Below are positions 11,401 to 17,886 of a stretch of DNA of 64,000 nucleotides, piece by piece. A program made the position numbers and the translations under genes. Each line of letters opens with the position of its first letter. The first letter of the stretch is position 1. The stretch is from the NCBI GenBank assembly GCA_964512225.1, contig CAZEKB010000010.1, positions 1 through 64,000 of the forward strand, read 5' to 3'. The stretch is from CAZEKB01 sp964512225. GTDB lineage: Bacteria; Myxococcota_A; UBA796; UBA9615. Below the pieces are notes generated by a model that saw only the letters and a program-made list of their open reading frames with translations, was not told the DNA's origin and did not search any database.

Positions 11401-12143
11401 ACATCGATCCAGAAGAATTCGATGTCCTTGAGCCGAGGATCTACGGCGACACGGGGATGCAGCTCCCCCTCCTCCAAATCACCGACCACCTGGTCAACGG
11501 CGCTGGTTTCTGCCGCAATCTGTTCCAGAGCGGCGACGGCACGACGCCGCGGATCGCAGCGCTTATCAGTTCGATGCTGGGCGAATGCGGGACATCGGCG
11601 AGCGTCGTGGCCCGGGTCGGTGGCAACCACGAGGATCTGCCCTACCCGCTGGGGGAGTTCCTCAAACCTGGCCATGAGAACTGCGACACCGCTTGCTACC
11701 AGTGCCTTCTGCGCTACGGGAACCAGCCTTTCCACGGCATCCTCGACTGGCAGATCGGTTCGGCATTCCTCCGGGCACTGGTCGACCCTGGGTTTCGCTG
11801 CGGCCTGGACGGGGACTTCGGATTTTGGGCCATCGAAGGATGGCAGACCCAGGCCCGTCGTCTGGCGGGCGAGATGGCCGAGCGCTTCTCTGGCGAGTGT
11901 TCCGAGTTTGCTGGTGTCCCCGCATTCCGGGTCGCCTTGGGGGCGAAGCGACGCAGCGCCTGGGTGCTTCTGGCCCATCCGCTCTGGGACTGGGACGATG
12001 AGGCTGAGCTCGTCGGTGGTGGGATCCTGGACGAAGCCAGAGATCTGGCAGACGGCTTCGGCGAACCGCTCTGCTGGGACACGTTCAACGTCGCTCGGCG
12101 CCAGGTTCAGGTTCGAGAGTGGATTCGGGCAGCGACCCGGTGA
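5409..12143 (+). CDS. druE: DruE-like giant helicase with C-terminal DUF1998/MZB-type region
   Basis: This 2244-aa superfamily 2 helicase has Walker A GTGSGKT (residues 141-147), motif II DELH (528-531), a motif III-like SSASLP, and a C-terminal helicase core with GIDIG (about 1482) and QRVGRAGRRG (about 1504). Scattered Cys pairs (CPKC, CSRC...CTRC, CGHC...CPSC) suggest structural zinc sites. The C-terminus (about 2090-2125) carries the C-x3-C-x2-C, N-Q-x2-H, LD arrangement typical of DUF1998/MZB. Helicase and DUF1998 fused in one very large protein is the hallmark of DruE of Druantia. DISARM splits them as DrmA and DrmB. It presumably recognises or unwinds invading DNA by ATP hydrolysis. 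Its start overlaps the previous stop (TGATG) and its stop overlaps the next start in the same way. Many GTT and CTT codons set it apart from the genes right of the tRNA. Confidence 0.85.
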   Translation: MQDPIGAFERIRELYISYLDTAFRIGDESVAEERRLLLRRPGKLCTEPLIEPIPRYEPASVGFEDMLEEGGPDAVLGPLADKARLAFVDLALAGLFPSRAVTPDDGAWPLSRVPDFKPYSHQVDMLRRGLRATTPGVVTSGTGSGKTESFLLPLLARIVSEAVDWPKPADDYLGRRWWHAPDGKPCTKTKPDGRVVVSYSAIPKNAKEAAAAGEPDRDPETFRPTKADATRNPFIPHRAGEPPGRPAAVRALVLYPMNALVEDQLVRLRKALDSAEARSVMDRAFHGNRIFFGRYTGATPVTGHELHPGFRGLLETDAKELDGRAPVHFPDHKKADDGGFVQLADLRAGELQRRQRKLAELFDYMVDAEEGQRQARLHALEQNALRALGESVEDLVDDEPLQPEDFVLLARQAGLFSEDALAKEFEGRVGRTWTDDERRELSPVLIMDSTSTSSAASSEGEDAPFLFPSTDGAEQISRWDMHRHPPDLLITNVSMLSAMLNREVDAPIIEKTKRWLESDDAYFYVVLDELHLQRGAAGTEVAYLLRLLFQRLGLTAPGQRHKIRILASSASLPAAPEEEAARSAAFLWDMFGRFGLDPALVEEEAKEAWVRAIVPGREVPGKYAGDPPAAHVDAGPLLALLRAGIDVVDVDPDLPLAKPAVTPGPEHPRFVELWAGVARALGLEAVSDGTARAGLMQCIREVADRLLWACWEPDPIEGNGGRTRATPLSELCQKLFGADSDPWTQQEQHAAVRALLFVRGAGDGLGRILGRWEVPPPSFRVHTFFRSIEGLYAPVWKGAGSPSTPTKRKAEIGVLSIERETRVEIEIGGGLRALRLFELLYCECCGELMVGGLKAGGDERRSGYLAELLPHEPQLDGLPDKSTSQRFEDLSWEQYGLFWPRFVGNDELQTHSDDAGSWIPAALERATGGLVKVKTGSGPSRGLPAEDVAVDDRYVLGRFYDLGRTADRHKRNRRHPGTNVPYSCPKCGTSYSRRTKEFRLSPIRNFRAGFGKTTQLLATELFDAQRSSNKKDAAKLVSFSDSRQDAAKGALSIERNHHQDIRRELLVLCLRRVLSQRRPEELIRQDLEAVVADLMKAVASGAPITELAERRDALQKDLGEATEPSVSLEEILEAPTTDALGGAGRVVLPFIAEHAAKGVHPYDDAGQDRPRGIQDGNDRYFEWTELFELEDAEVRWRDIERFESAVQSARQNVVSAVHRALTEVVFSKTYFSLEEAGQGFATVQLSRLPETSRTPERVLELAGVLRVLADSYRYWPNPYRDDADDYFKAWKTWGQANKRLQEYAGRSWPADPEKALERALAELGACHHEHGTISVPRLRFQLVEASDSFLRCSRCQRVHLHRGTGVCTRCFVSLDTATSGQVSMLHARSFLARRVARTLEHAGSGLQANGSYRLHCEELTGQTDDPATRQREFKGIFVPRWIDADPEAGDEGSTERILRGVEKTFRARAEIDLLTVTTTMEVGIDIGPLQVVLQANMPPQRFNYQQRVGRAGRRGQAFSMALTICRTRSHDLYYFHHPKRMTGDIPPTPFLTKGMDDIARRFLLKGWLTGAFECLRDRVRSTGTVFPGDLMSPPDIHGEFIPSSFYPSSPDGTDWATLVESVMEEVKPAAVTLADVLVEGGTLDLSPYLDAPRARAEIVALVAELREAGLAHTLAERGHLPMYGMPTRVRELYLRLGLKQGRFEWTTVGRDLDLAIYEFAPGSSIVIDKKEHLSVGLTPDLAPPLPGRRDKPHQVLPSFQDEPFGQRLWMLECGHCHAWMESLDAPASDFEEECPSCSRMLSPDRAHLCWVPNAFRTNFRPRTRQEDADSGVRHRSIQAEGKVLGFDLHTAPLRPGADLCVELALDSTSRTYRLNRGPEHEAGGMGFDLRSGSQRLPFGWRTLELPRQAISAEPRLERTVKQFDASTDVERVWLASPKTTDSLFLRPTASPLGLALHRLPSRSDDADPPIEAVRWLGVRAAALSASYLIVNRASLDLDIDPEEFDVLEPRIYGDTGMQLPLLQITDHLVNGAGFCRNLFQSGDGTTPRIAALISSMLGECGTSASVVARVGGNHEDLPYPLGEFLKPGHENCDTACYQCLLRYGNQPFHGILDWQIGSAFLRALVDPGFRCGLDGDFGFWAIEGWQTQARRLAGEMAERFSGECSEFAGVPAFRVALGAKRRSAWVLLAHPLWDWDDEAELVGGGILDEARDLADGFGEPLCWDTFNVARRQVQVREWIRAATR

Positions 12144-13399
12144 TGCCGTCGCGACCGCCGCCGCTACCCAGGCGGATCGTGTCTGTGGAGGCTCCCGAGG
12201 CGTTCCACCCCTCAAGCTTCGTTCGACTGGAGGAGTGCCCGCTCTCGGTGCTCGGGGTTCGGAGTGCGAGGGAGAGTGAGATTCTCGTGGTCCATCCGAC
12301 CGCGTACCTCGGCGTAGTCCTCCACCATGTGAGGCAGGAGGTCCTTGAAGGTCGCTGGGGCGCTAGCACAACGGCTCGGGCTGCTGCGGATGCGATCTTC
12401 AAGGCCGCCTTGTCCGAAGTGGAGGCTGCTCTCGCCGTCGAGCCTGCAACCGCTGGCCTCGTGCCCCTGCGAACCGCTGTCGGCCGCCGCAAGTGGAGGA
12501 CGCGAACGCAGGACTTGTGGGCCTGGGCTGACTCAGTTCCTTCGGTCGGGACTGCTGCGCCGCCGAGGCTCGTTGCCGTGCTTGGAGCGCTTGGGCTCCG
12601 GGCAACACCGGCCGTCGATTCTGTTGATCTCGGGACGGAACGGTCGCTCAGCAGCCATGTTCTTCGGCTTCGCGGACGGCCGGACTGGTCGGGGGGGGGC
12701 GGTCGGGGGCGGGTGGAAATCGTCGATTTCAAGAGCGGTCAGGTCTTCGACCGAGACGGGAATCTGCTTGAGGAGCACGTCACACAGCTCCAGCTCTACG
12801 CGCTGATCGTTGAGGAGGCGAGGCCCGACGTCCGGGTTTCGCTCTACCTTGAGCAGGGGGCGCGGATTCCGGTTCCTTGGGGGGCTGGACCTCGGGAGCG
12901 GATTCGTGCGCGGCTCGCGTCGATGAGCGCTCGAGTTCCGCGGGGGGCCCGCTTGCCGAGTTCTGACGTGGCGGACCCCGGGACGCACTGTCGGCGATGC
13001 CGGATTCGTCCCTGCTGCCCGGCCTATCTGGCGACTGCGCCCCCGTGGTGGCCGGATCGCGTGGAGAACCCTCGACCGCTCCCCCTGGATGTCTGGGGCG
13101 AGATCAAGAGCGCTAAGACCGACCCCACAGGCGGCCTGTCGATCCGCCTTGAGGACGCGGCCGGTCGAGCAGTCCGAGTAGACGGTCTTGCGCCACGCCA
13201 CGGCGCAGGCTCGCTCGTGCCGGGGGAGCAGGTGTGGCTGTTCGACCTTGAGTCATCCGAAGACCGAAGCCAGCACGGCGTGATCGTTCAGCCGAGGAAT
13301 TTCCACGAACGGCCGCCGGGACCACGCTGGTCGGAGGCTCGCTGGTGTCGGGTCTACTCGGGCGAGTCGTCGGCTCCGGACGGGGATGCCGCGACATGA
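12143..13399 (+). CDS. RecB/Cas4-like PD-(D/E)XK nuclease with Cys cluster
   Basis: This 418-aa protein has hallmarks of the PDDEXK_1 (RecB/AddB/Cas4) nuclease group: an N-terminal S-S-F-V-R-L-E-E-C-P motif, an active-site Asp in RPDW (about 181), the D-x-K pair in VDFKSG (about 194-196) followed by a Q-L-x-L-Y helix, then a cysteine cluster H-C-x2-C-x4-C-C (about 282-291) that in relatives binds an Fe-S cluster. Residues after about 315 look like an OB fold, a nucleic-acid binder. The ATG overlaps the helicase stop (TGATG), which favours it over the GTG 24 nt upstream. It is the best candidate for the effector nuclease of the operon. The family assignment is strong; the role in defence is inferred from position. 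Confidence 0.87.
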   Translation: MPSRPPPLPRRIVSVEAPEAFHPSSFVRLEECPLSVLGVRSARESEILVVHPTAYLGVVLHHVRQEVLEGRWGASTTARAAADAIFKAALSEVEAALAVEPATAGLVPLRTAVGRRKWRTRTQDLWAWADSVPSVGTAAPPRLVAVLGALGLRATPAVDSVDLGTERSLSSHVLRLRGRPDWSGGGGRGRVEIVDFKSGQVFDRDGNLLEEHVTQLQLYALIVEEARPDVRVSLYLEQGARIPVPWGAGPRERIRARLASMSARVPRGARLPSSDVADPGTHCRRCRIRPCCPAYLATAPPWWPDRVENPRPLPLDVWGEIKSAKTDPTGGLSIRLEDAAGRAVRVDGLAPRHGAGSLVPGEQVWLFDLESSEDRSQHGVIVQPRNFHERPPGPRWSEARWCRVYSGESSAPDGDAAT

Positions 13400-13489
13400 T
13401 GCGACCCGGCCGCCGCCTCCTCTCGATGAAGGCGGCGCGCGCAGGTCGATGCAGCCGGCCTGGTAGCCTGGCGCGCGGAGGATCCCGCC

Positions 13490-13849
13490 GTGCGAGTCAA
13501 CCTGTCGGTCCACACGCTGCCCCCGTTCCTTATCTGGCTGCAGAGCAGGGCGATGGAGTCTGCGCGGCAGGTCTACCGCGTCGAGTACGCCGATCTTCGG
13601 TGTGTGGTCTTCCAGCCAACCAGCACGACCAAGAAGGTGATGTTCCCGACCGGCGTTGTCGTCGACTGGGTCCATGCGTTTGAAGAGCACCGGATCACGA
13701 CGGGGATGTCCGCGCGGGAGATGCGCGAGGCAATGAGCAAGAGCGGGGACTGGGCATCCCAGCACCACAGCTGGGAGACCCATCTCTACGCGATCATCCA
13801 GGCGTGGTCGAAGGATCGCGCCTCTGTCTTCGACCTCACTGAAGGATAG
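13490..13849 (+). CDS. Small protein of unknown function (119 aa)
   Basis: It starts at GTG with a GGAGGA ribosome binding site (13477-13482) 7 nt upstream, 90 nt after the nuclease gene and on the same strand, so it is probably the last gene of the defence operon. The protein is rich in Trp and His, with an N-terminal hydrophobic amphipathic stretch and no zinc motif, signal peptide or membrane span. I do not recognise the family. The good ribosome site and operon position argue that it is real. It could be an accessory or regulatory subunit. Confidence 0.7.
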   Translation: MRVNLSVHTLPPFLIWLQSRAMESARQVYRVEYADLRCVVFQPTSTTKKVMFPTGVVVDWVHAFEEHRITTGMSAREMREAMSKSGDWASQHHSWETHLYAIIQAWSKDRASVFDLTEG

Positions 13850-13939
13850 TGCTCGCCGCTCCTTCGGCTGACTGGATCGGGCGGGGCTTCGCCGTGTCGG
13901 ACAGCCTCCGACTCGGCTGAAGCCGAAGACGGTCAGGTG

Positions 13940-13969
13940 CGGAGGACCGGTTGGGGGCCCGGTCCTCCG
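13940..13969. terminator. Strong hairpin after the defence operon
   Basis: A perfect 11-bp stem (CGGAGGACCGG at 13940-13950 pairing with 13959-13969) has an 8-nt loop and flanking GGTG/CACC that can extend it past a 2-nt bulge. No T-tract follows, so rho-independent termination is uncertain in this GC-rich DNA. It lies 90 nt after the small gene. A second 8-bp inverted repeat lies at 14053-14060/14092-14099. Together with the sigma-54-like site and the repeat described next, these are what I see in the 476-nt gap 13850-14325, which has no convincing gene. Confidence 0.5.
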
Positions 13970-14215
13970 TGCACCTCGCCGCGGGCTGACGTGGACGCCT
14001 GCGCGACGGATGACACATCGCGACGCGCGCCAGCCGAACTTCCGGAAGAAAAGAGGGCGGGGTTGACGGACTCCGCCGAAGAGCGCGGCTTCCGCCCTCG
14101 GGCCCGACCGGGGAGGGGAATCTCTCCCTTGCGCTGGACGACGCGTTCGATACGATCCGGACGGGCCGACCGCCGGTCCCTCCAGATGCCCCGACCCCAC
14201 CCGCGCTGGGCGGGG

Positions 14216-14232
14216 CTGGAAAAGTAGTTGCA
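14216..14232 (+). promoter_or_regulatory. Candidate sigma-54 promoter (-24/-12)
   Basis: The sequence reads CTGG, eight bases, then TTGCA. The invariant GG (14218-14219) and GC (14230-14231) are exactly 10 nt apart, and the -12 element TTGCA is perfect. The -24 element matches CTGG but lacks the usual CACG. It lies about 95 nt upstream of the 14326 gene, and a sigma-54 activator gene sits just downstream of that gene, which makes the match more credible. A transcript would begin near 14243 and run through the inverted repeat at 14283-14313. Confidence 0.45.
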
Positions 14233-14282
14233 TGTGCGTGGCGGTACGAGAGAGACCCCTGATCGCCGGGACCGGATGGTCT

Positions 14283-14313
14283 CGGTCCGGTCGGGCGCGG
14301 GTCGACCGGACCG
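14283..14313. promoter_or_regulatory. Inverted repeat just upstream of the 14326 gene
   Basis: A perfect 10-bp inverted repeat (CGGTCCGGTC at 14283-14292, GACCGGACCG at 14304-14313) with an 11-nt spacer ends 12 nt before the ATG. A further GACCGGA half-site lies about 15 nt upstream. The arrangement fits an operator or an RNA hairpin controlling translation. It is not placed at the usual enhancer distance for a sigma-54 activator, so the nature of the binding factor is unknown. Confidence 0.45.
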
Positions 14314-14325
14314 GAGAAGCATCCG

Positions 14326-15174
14326 ATGTCCGACCGTAGTCTCGCTCGTTTCGTCGAGAGGCGCACGACGTACCCCTACGCCGAAGCGCTTCGGCGAGTT
14401 CGCGAAGCCAACCCCGCCATCCTCAAGCTCAAGGCCCAGTTCGGGTGGAGCTGGGAGCAAAGCGCTCGGCGGCTCGTTATCGAACGTTGGGCCACCGAGC
14501 GGACCGGTCGGCCCGCGACTCCCATCGCGTGCGAGCAGTGCTCAGCTCCAGACTACGATCGGGGCGACGGACGAGGAGGCAGCGATCGATCAGAGCTCTG
14601 CCGCGTGTGCCGCCCTCTGACTGATATCGAGGCATGCGAGGTCTACGCTGCAGCCGCGGCGGCGAACTTCCATCTCGTAGTGGAGCTGGTCGGTCTGGAG
14701 CGCGCGGTTCGAGCCGTGGTCCGGGAGGCGAGGGAGCTTCCGGATCTATCGGACGTACCGAGCGCTGTCGGTTGGGATCGCTATCGGCAGCGGGAGCTGT
14801 TGTGGGAGGCCCGCGGGGTGACACACTCCACGGAGGACGTTCCTCGCGCCTGGGATGAGCTGCTTCGCGAATCTGGAGCGCCTTCATTGGTGGTCCGCGG
14901 GGGCGCAGATCGGCCTGCCCTCGATCACGCTTACGCCATCAGCACCCGGGCCAAGCCTCGGCTTCGAGGCATCGTTGGCGGGCTCTACTACGACCGGCGC
15001 CTCCAGTCCCTGATCCGCGAGGTAGGAGACGCCGTCAGGTTTGCAGACAAGAACGGCTTGTGCGTCATCGTCGGGGCCTACTCCACCTGGTATCCGAGGC
15101 ACGCGATTAGGGTGGAAGTCGTTGGGCCCAGGCTCAGCAAGCAGGTCCACGGCCGGAAGGCGCATCGGCCATGA
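14326..15174 (+). CDS. Putative Zn-ribbon protein of unknown function (282 aa)
   Basis: Four cysteines arranged as C-x2-C-x19-C-x2-C (Cys69, 72, 92, 95) suggest a zinc ribbon. It is preceded by a helix-turn-helix-like, Trp-rich segment (about 35-55) and followed by Ala-rich helices. The C-terminal 90 residues look alpha/beta and carry several Tyr and Arg residues. I do not recognise the family. ATG 14326 is used; it lies 12 nt after an inverted repeat. A candidate sigma-54 promoter is upstream and a sigma-54 activator gene follows 47 nt downstream on the same strand, so the two may form a regulated pair. It could be a nucleic-acid-binding accessory factor of the island. Confidence 0.75.
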   Translation: MSDRSLARFVERRTTYPYAEALRRVREANPAILKLKAQFGWSWEQSARRLVIERWATERTGRPATPIACEQCSAPDYDRGDGRGGSDRSELCRVCRPLTDIEACEVYAAAAAANFHLVVELVGLERAVRAVVREARELPDLSDVPSAVGWDRYRQRELLWEARGVTHSTEDVPRAWDELLRESGAPSLVVRGGADRPALDHAYAISTRAKPRLRGIVGGLYYDRRLQSLIREVGDAVRFADKNGLCVIVGAYSTWYPRHAIRVEVVGPRLSKQVHGRKAHRP

Positions 15175-15221
15175 CATCTCGCGGCGGATTGAGAGGGACT
15201 TCCTGCATCGCCGGCTGAAGC

Positions 15222-16427
15222 GTGGCCAAGACCAAGCCGTTCCAAGAACCAGTCAGCGCCCAGCGGCTTGTCGGTCGATCGCGAGCGATGGAAGCGCTTC
15301 GGGCGCGTATCCGTCGGGTTGGGGTCACCAACTGCTCGGTCCTACTCCGAGGGGAGACCGGGACCGGGAAGGAGCTCGCCGCTCGCGCCATTCACCACGA
15401 GGGTCCGCGTCGCGCTGGGCCGTTCGTCGCCGTCAACTGCGCTGCGATCGCCGAGAACCTGGCTGACTCCGAGTTCTTCGGCCACGAGGCCGGCGCGTTC
15501 TCCGGCGCCCGCGGGCGCCGTCTGGGCCTCCTTGAGCAGGCGAACGGCGGGACCCTCTTCCTGGACGAGGTGGCGGAGCTGCCGCTCGCGCTCCAGTCGA
15601 AGCTCCTCCGGGCGGTGCAGGAGCGGGAGGTGGTCCGGGTCGGCTCGGACCGCGCAGCCCGGCCGACGAAGCTGGACATGCGCATCATCTGCGCCAGCCA
15701 CCACGATCTGATGGAGCGGTGCGAGGCAGGGCAGTTTCGCGAGGACCTCTACTACCGACTCTGCGGGTACTCCATCGAGCTGCCGCCGCTGCGCGCGCGC
15801 GGCCGGGATCCGGTGCTCCTCGCGAGGAGGTTCCTCTCGGAGTACGCCCCGGCGGCGAGCCTCGGTCGAGACGCCCAGGCCCTCATCGTCGGGCACACCT
15901 GGCCGGGAAACGTCCGGGAGCTCCGGGCGGCGATCCGGGCGGCCGTGATCGACTCGGACGGCCGGCGGCTGAGCGCTGCGGACCTGGCGCCCCACCTCCG
16001 GGGTCGGCGCGGCCGGGCGGCAGAGGCGGCGCAGCCTCCGGACCGGCGGCGGCTCGTCCTGCACGCGCTCAGTTCGACCCCTCGCGCCATCGGGGCGCTG
16101 GTCGCGAGCACCGGGATCCCGGCGACGACGCTCCGGCGCGTGCTTGAGGAGCTGAGGGGCGCCGGCGCCGCGAGCTTCATCGGCGAAGGGCGAGGCCGGC
16201 GCTACGTCCGCGCCGCCGGGCCGCGCCGCTGCACGGCCGAGGAGGCGGCGGGGAAGCTGCTGGCCGAGAACGGCGTGGTGTACCGGCGCGACTTCGTGGC
16301 GCTCACCGGCGTCGCTCCCCGGACCGCGAACCGGCAGCTCGACGAGTTGGTCGCCCGCGGAGTGCTCCGGCCGAACGGCCGCAAGGGCCGCGCCGCGGGC
16401 TACCTCGCTGCGACCACGCCGTCCTGA
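15222..16427 (+). CDS. Sigma-54-dependent activator (AAA+), tandem winged-helix C-terminus
   Basis: The 401-aa protein is a bacterial enhancer-binding protein. It has Walker A GETGTGKE (44-51), the sigma-54 contact loop as GAFSGA (91-96, Ser replacing the usual Thr), Walker B TLFLDEV (111-117), the arginine-finger region REDLYYRL (173-180) and WPGNVREL (227-234). There is almost no N-terminal sensory domain. Instead of the usual short Fis-type helix-turn-helix, the C-terminus carries two consecutive winged-helix-like modules (about 270-325 and 335-395). It uses ATP to open sigma-54 promoters. The candidate -24/-12 site at 14216-14232 suggests control of the preceding gene. The start is GTG. 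The unusual tail means its DNA site and signal input may be non-standard. Confidence 0.88.
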   Translation: MAKTKPFQEPVSAQRLVGRSRAMEALRARIRRVGVTNCSVLLRGETGTGKELAARAIHHEGPRRAGPFVAVNCAAIAENLADSEFFGHEAGAFSGARGRRLGLLEQANGGTLFLDEVAELPLALQSKLLRAVQEREVVRVGSDRAARPTKLDMRIICASHHDLMERCEAGQFREDLYYRLCGYSIELPPLRARGRDPVLLARRFLSEYAPAASLGRDAQALIVGHTWPGNVRELRAAIRAAVIDSDGRRLSAADLAPHLRGRRGRAAEAAQPPDRRRLVLHALSSTPRAIGALVASTGIPATTLRRVLEELRGAGAASFIGEGRGRRYVRAAGPRRCTAEEAAGKLLAENGVVYRRDFVALTGVAPRTANRQLDELVARGVLRPNGRKGRAAGYLAATTPS

Positions 16428-16438
16428 GGAGGTAGGCC

Positions 16439-16573
16439 GTGCACTTCGAGGACCAACTCGCGTCGGAGAAGAAGTGCGGACACCTGGGCGGCATGGTCGA
16501 TCCACAACTGCGGACGCTGGGACTACATCTTCGAGTGCATCAAGACGCTCCGGCTGTTGCCGGGGTGGGCCAT
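16439..16573 (+). pseudogene. Short decayed ORF after the sigma-54 activator
   Basis: A strong ribosome site (GAGGAGG, 16426-16432) precedes GTG 16439. The reading frame starts plausibly (about 19 residues ending CGHLGGM), after which protein-like sequence continues better in another frame (NCGRWDYIFECIKTL, to about 16573). This looks like a frameshifted, truncated gene. Beyond about 16580 the frame is antisense to a better-supported remnant on the other strand. I cannot name the parent family. Confidence 0.35.
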
Positions 16574-16588
16574 CCGCCGGTGTCCGTC

Positions 16589-16852
16589 CTACGCCGCCAG
16601 CAGCTCCGTGAACCGCGCCTGCTGCTCGGCTTCGTCGGCGAGCATCGCGATGGCACGGAGCTGCCGCTCGGTGAACGCCAGCGGCTCCGCCGCCAGGACG
16701 TGCGCCTGCACAACGCCCGGCAGCTTCAGCAGCGTCATGACCTGCGTGATCCGCGCCCGAGTCAGCCCCTCGCGGCGCGCGATCGCCGCCCGGTTCTTCG
16801 CTCGGCCCGCGTCGATGTCGGCCTGGAAGGCGATCGCCCGCTCCAGCTGAGC
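16589..16852 (-). pseudogene. Remnant of a helix-turn-helix protein (recombinase/ParB-associated type)
   Basis: About 87 codons on the minus strand encode a recognisable helix-turn-helix (AAIARREGLTRARITQVM) followed by LLKLPGVVQ. This resembles the segment seen after site-specific recombinases and in ParB/KorB-like proteins of mobile elements. No credible start codon is present in frame: upstream the frame runs into the tandem CTGGCACGATT repeats and low-complexity Arg/Ser sequence. I read it as the C-terminal remnant of a mobility or partition gene left near the tRNA end of the island. A functional short protein using a rare start cannot be excluded. Confidence 0.5.
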
Positions 16853-16867
16853 CCGCCCTCCGGTCGG

Positions 16868-16912
16868 CTGGCACGATTTCGACCCCTGGCACGATTCGCC
16901 CTGGCGCGATTC
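16868..16912. repeat. Three tandem CTGGCRCGATT repeats
   Basis: Copies start at 16868, 16886 and 16901 (spacing 18 and 15 nt); the third has G for A at position 6. They lie between the helix-turn-helix remnant and the tRNA, and could be iterated binding sites for an island protein. The rest of 16428-17070 holds only the two remnants listed. Confidence 0.5.
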
Positions 16913-17070
16913 CGACCGTCGCCGACCCCGACCGCCAGAACGAGACGACCCCCGCCGCGATGGACGGGGGTCGTCGTTCTTGTCGGCCGACCGACGGGCT
17001 CCTCGCGGGGGTAGGTGGCTGTAAACCACCCAGGACGCGAGGACCTCCGTTTCTACGGTCTGGCCCAATA

Positions 17071-17146
17071 TGGCTCCCCGAGACGGGCTCGAACCGCCGA
17101 CCTAGTGATTAACAGTCACCCGCTCTACCAACTGAGCTATCGGGGA
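17071..17146 (-). tRNA. tRNA-Asn (anticodon GTT)
   Basis: Read on the minus strand, the 76-nt gene has acceptor stem TCCCCGA/TCGGGGA, a D-arm with GCTCAGTTGGTAGAGC, anticodon GTT (complement of 17111-17113) in the loop CTGTTAATC, the T-arm GGTTCGAGCC, and encoded CCA (17071-17073). Its 3' end faces the island at lower coordinates, the usual arrangement when an integrative element has used the tRNA 3' end as attachment site. Confidence 0.97.
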
Positions 17147-17187
17147 ACAGCTGGTCGTTTCCTGTCCGGCGAACCGGAGCGGCCGCG

Positions 17188-17216
17188 AATGTAGAAGGCG
17201 GGCCCGTCGCCGTCAA
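17188..17216 (-). promoter_or_regulatory. Promoter of tRNA-Asn
   Basis: On the minus strand, TTGACG (17211-17216) and TACATT (17188-17193) are separated by exactly 17 nt. This is a good match to a housekeeping promoter in GC-rich DNA. The -10 box ends 42 nt upstream of the mature tRNA 5' end. Confidence 0.6.
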
Positions 17217-17276
17217 CGGCGGAGGTCAACTCCGGGCCCGAAGCATGACGGCGCGCGCTGTGGTCTAACGCTCGGT

Positions 17277-17867
<591 letters not shown>

Positions 17868-17886
17868 ACCGGCGGTGAGCTCCCGC

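Noticed and set aside
192..13849. Assignment as DISARM
   Set aside because: A cytosine methyltransferase and DUF1998 occur in class 2 DISARM, but there helicase (DrmA) and DUF1998 (DrmB) are separate and a PLD protein (DrmC) is present; none of that is seen.
16868..16912. CTGGCACG boxes as sigma-54 -24 elements
   Set aside because: None has GC at the required 10-nt spacing after GG, so the -12 element is missing in all three copies.
16574..17014. Continuation of the ORF starting at GTG 16439
   Set aside because: Past about 16573 it is antisense to the helix-turn-helix remnant and its composition is Arg/Pro low complexity.
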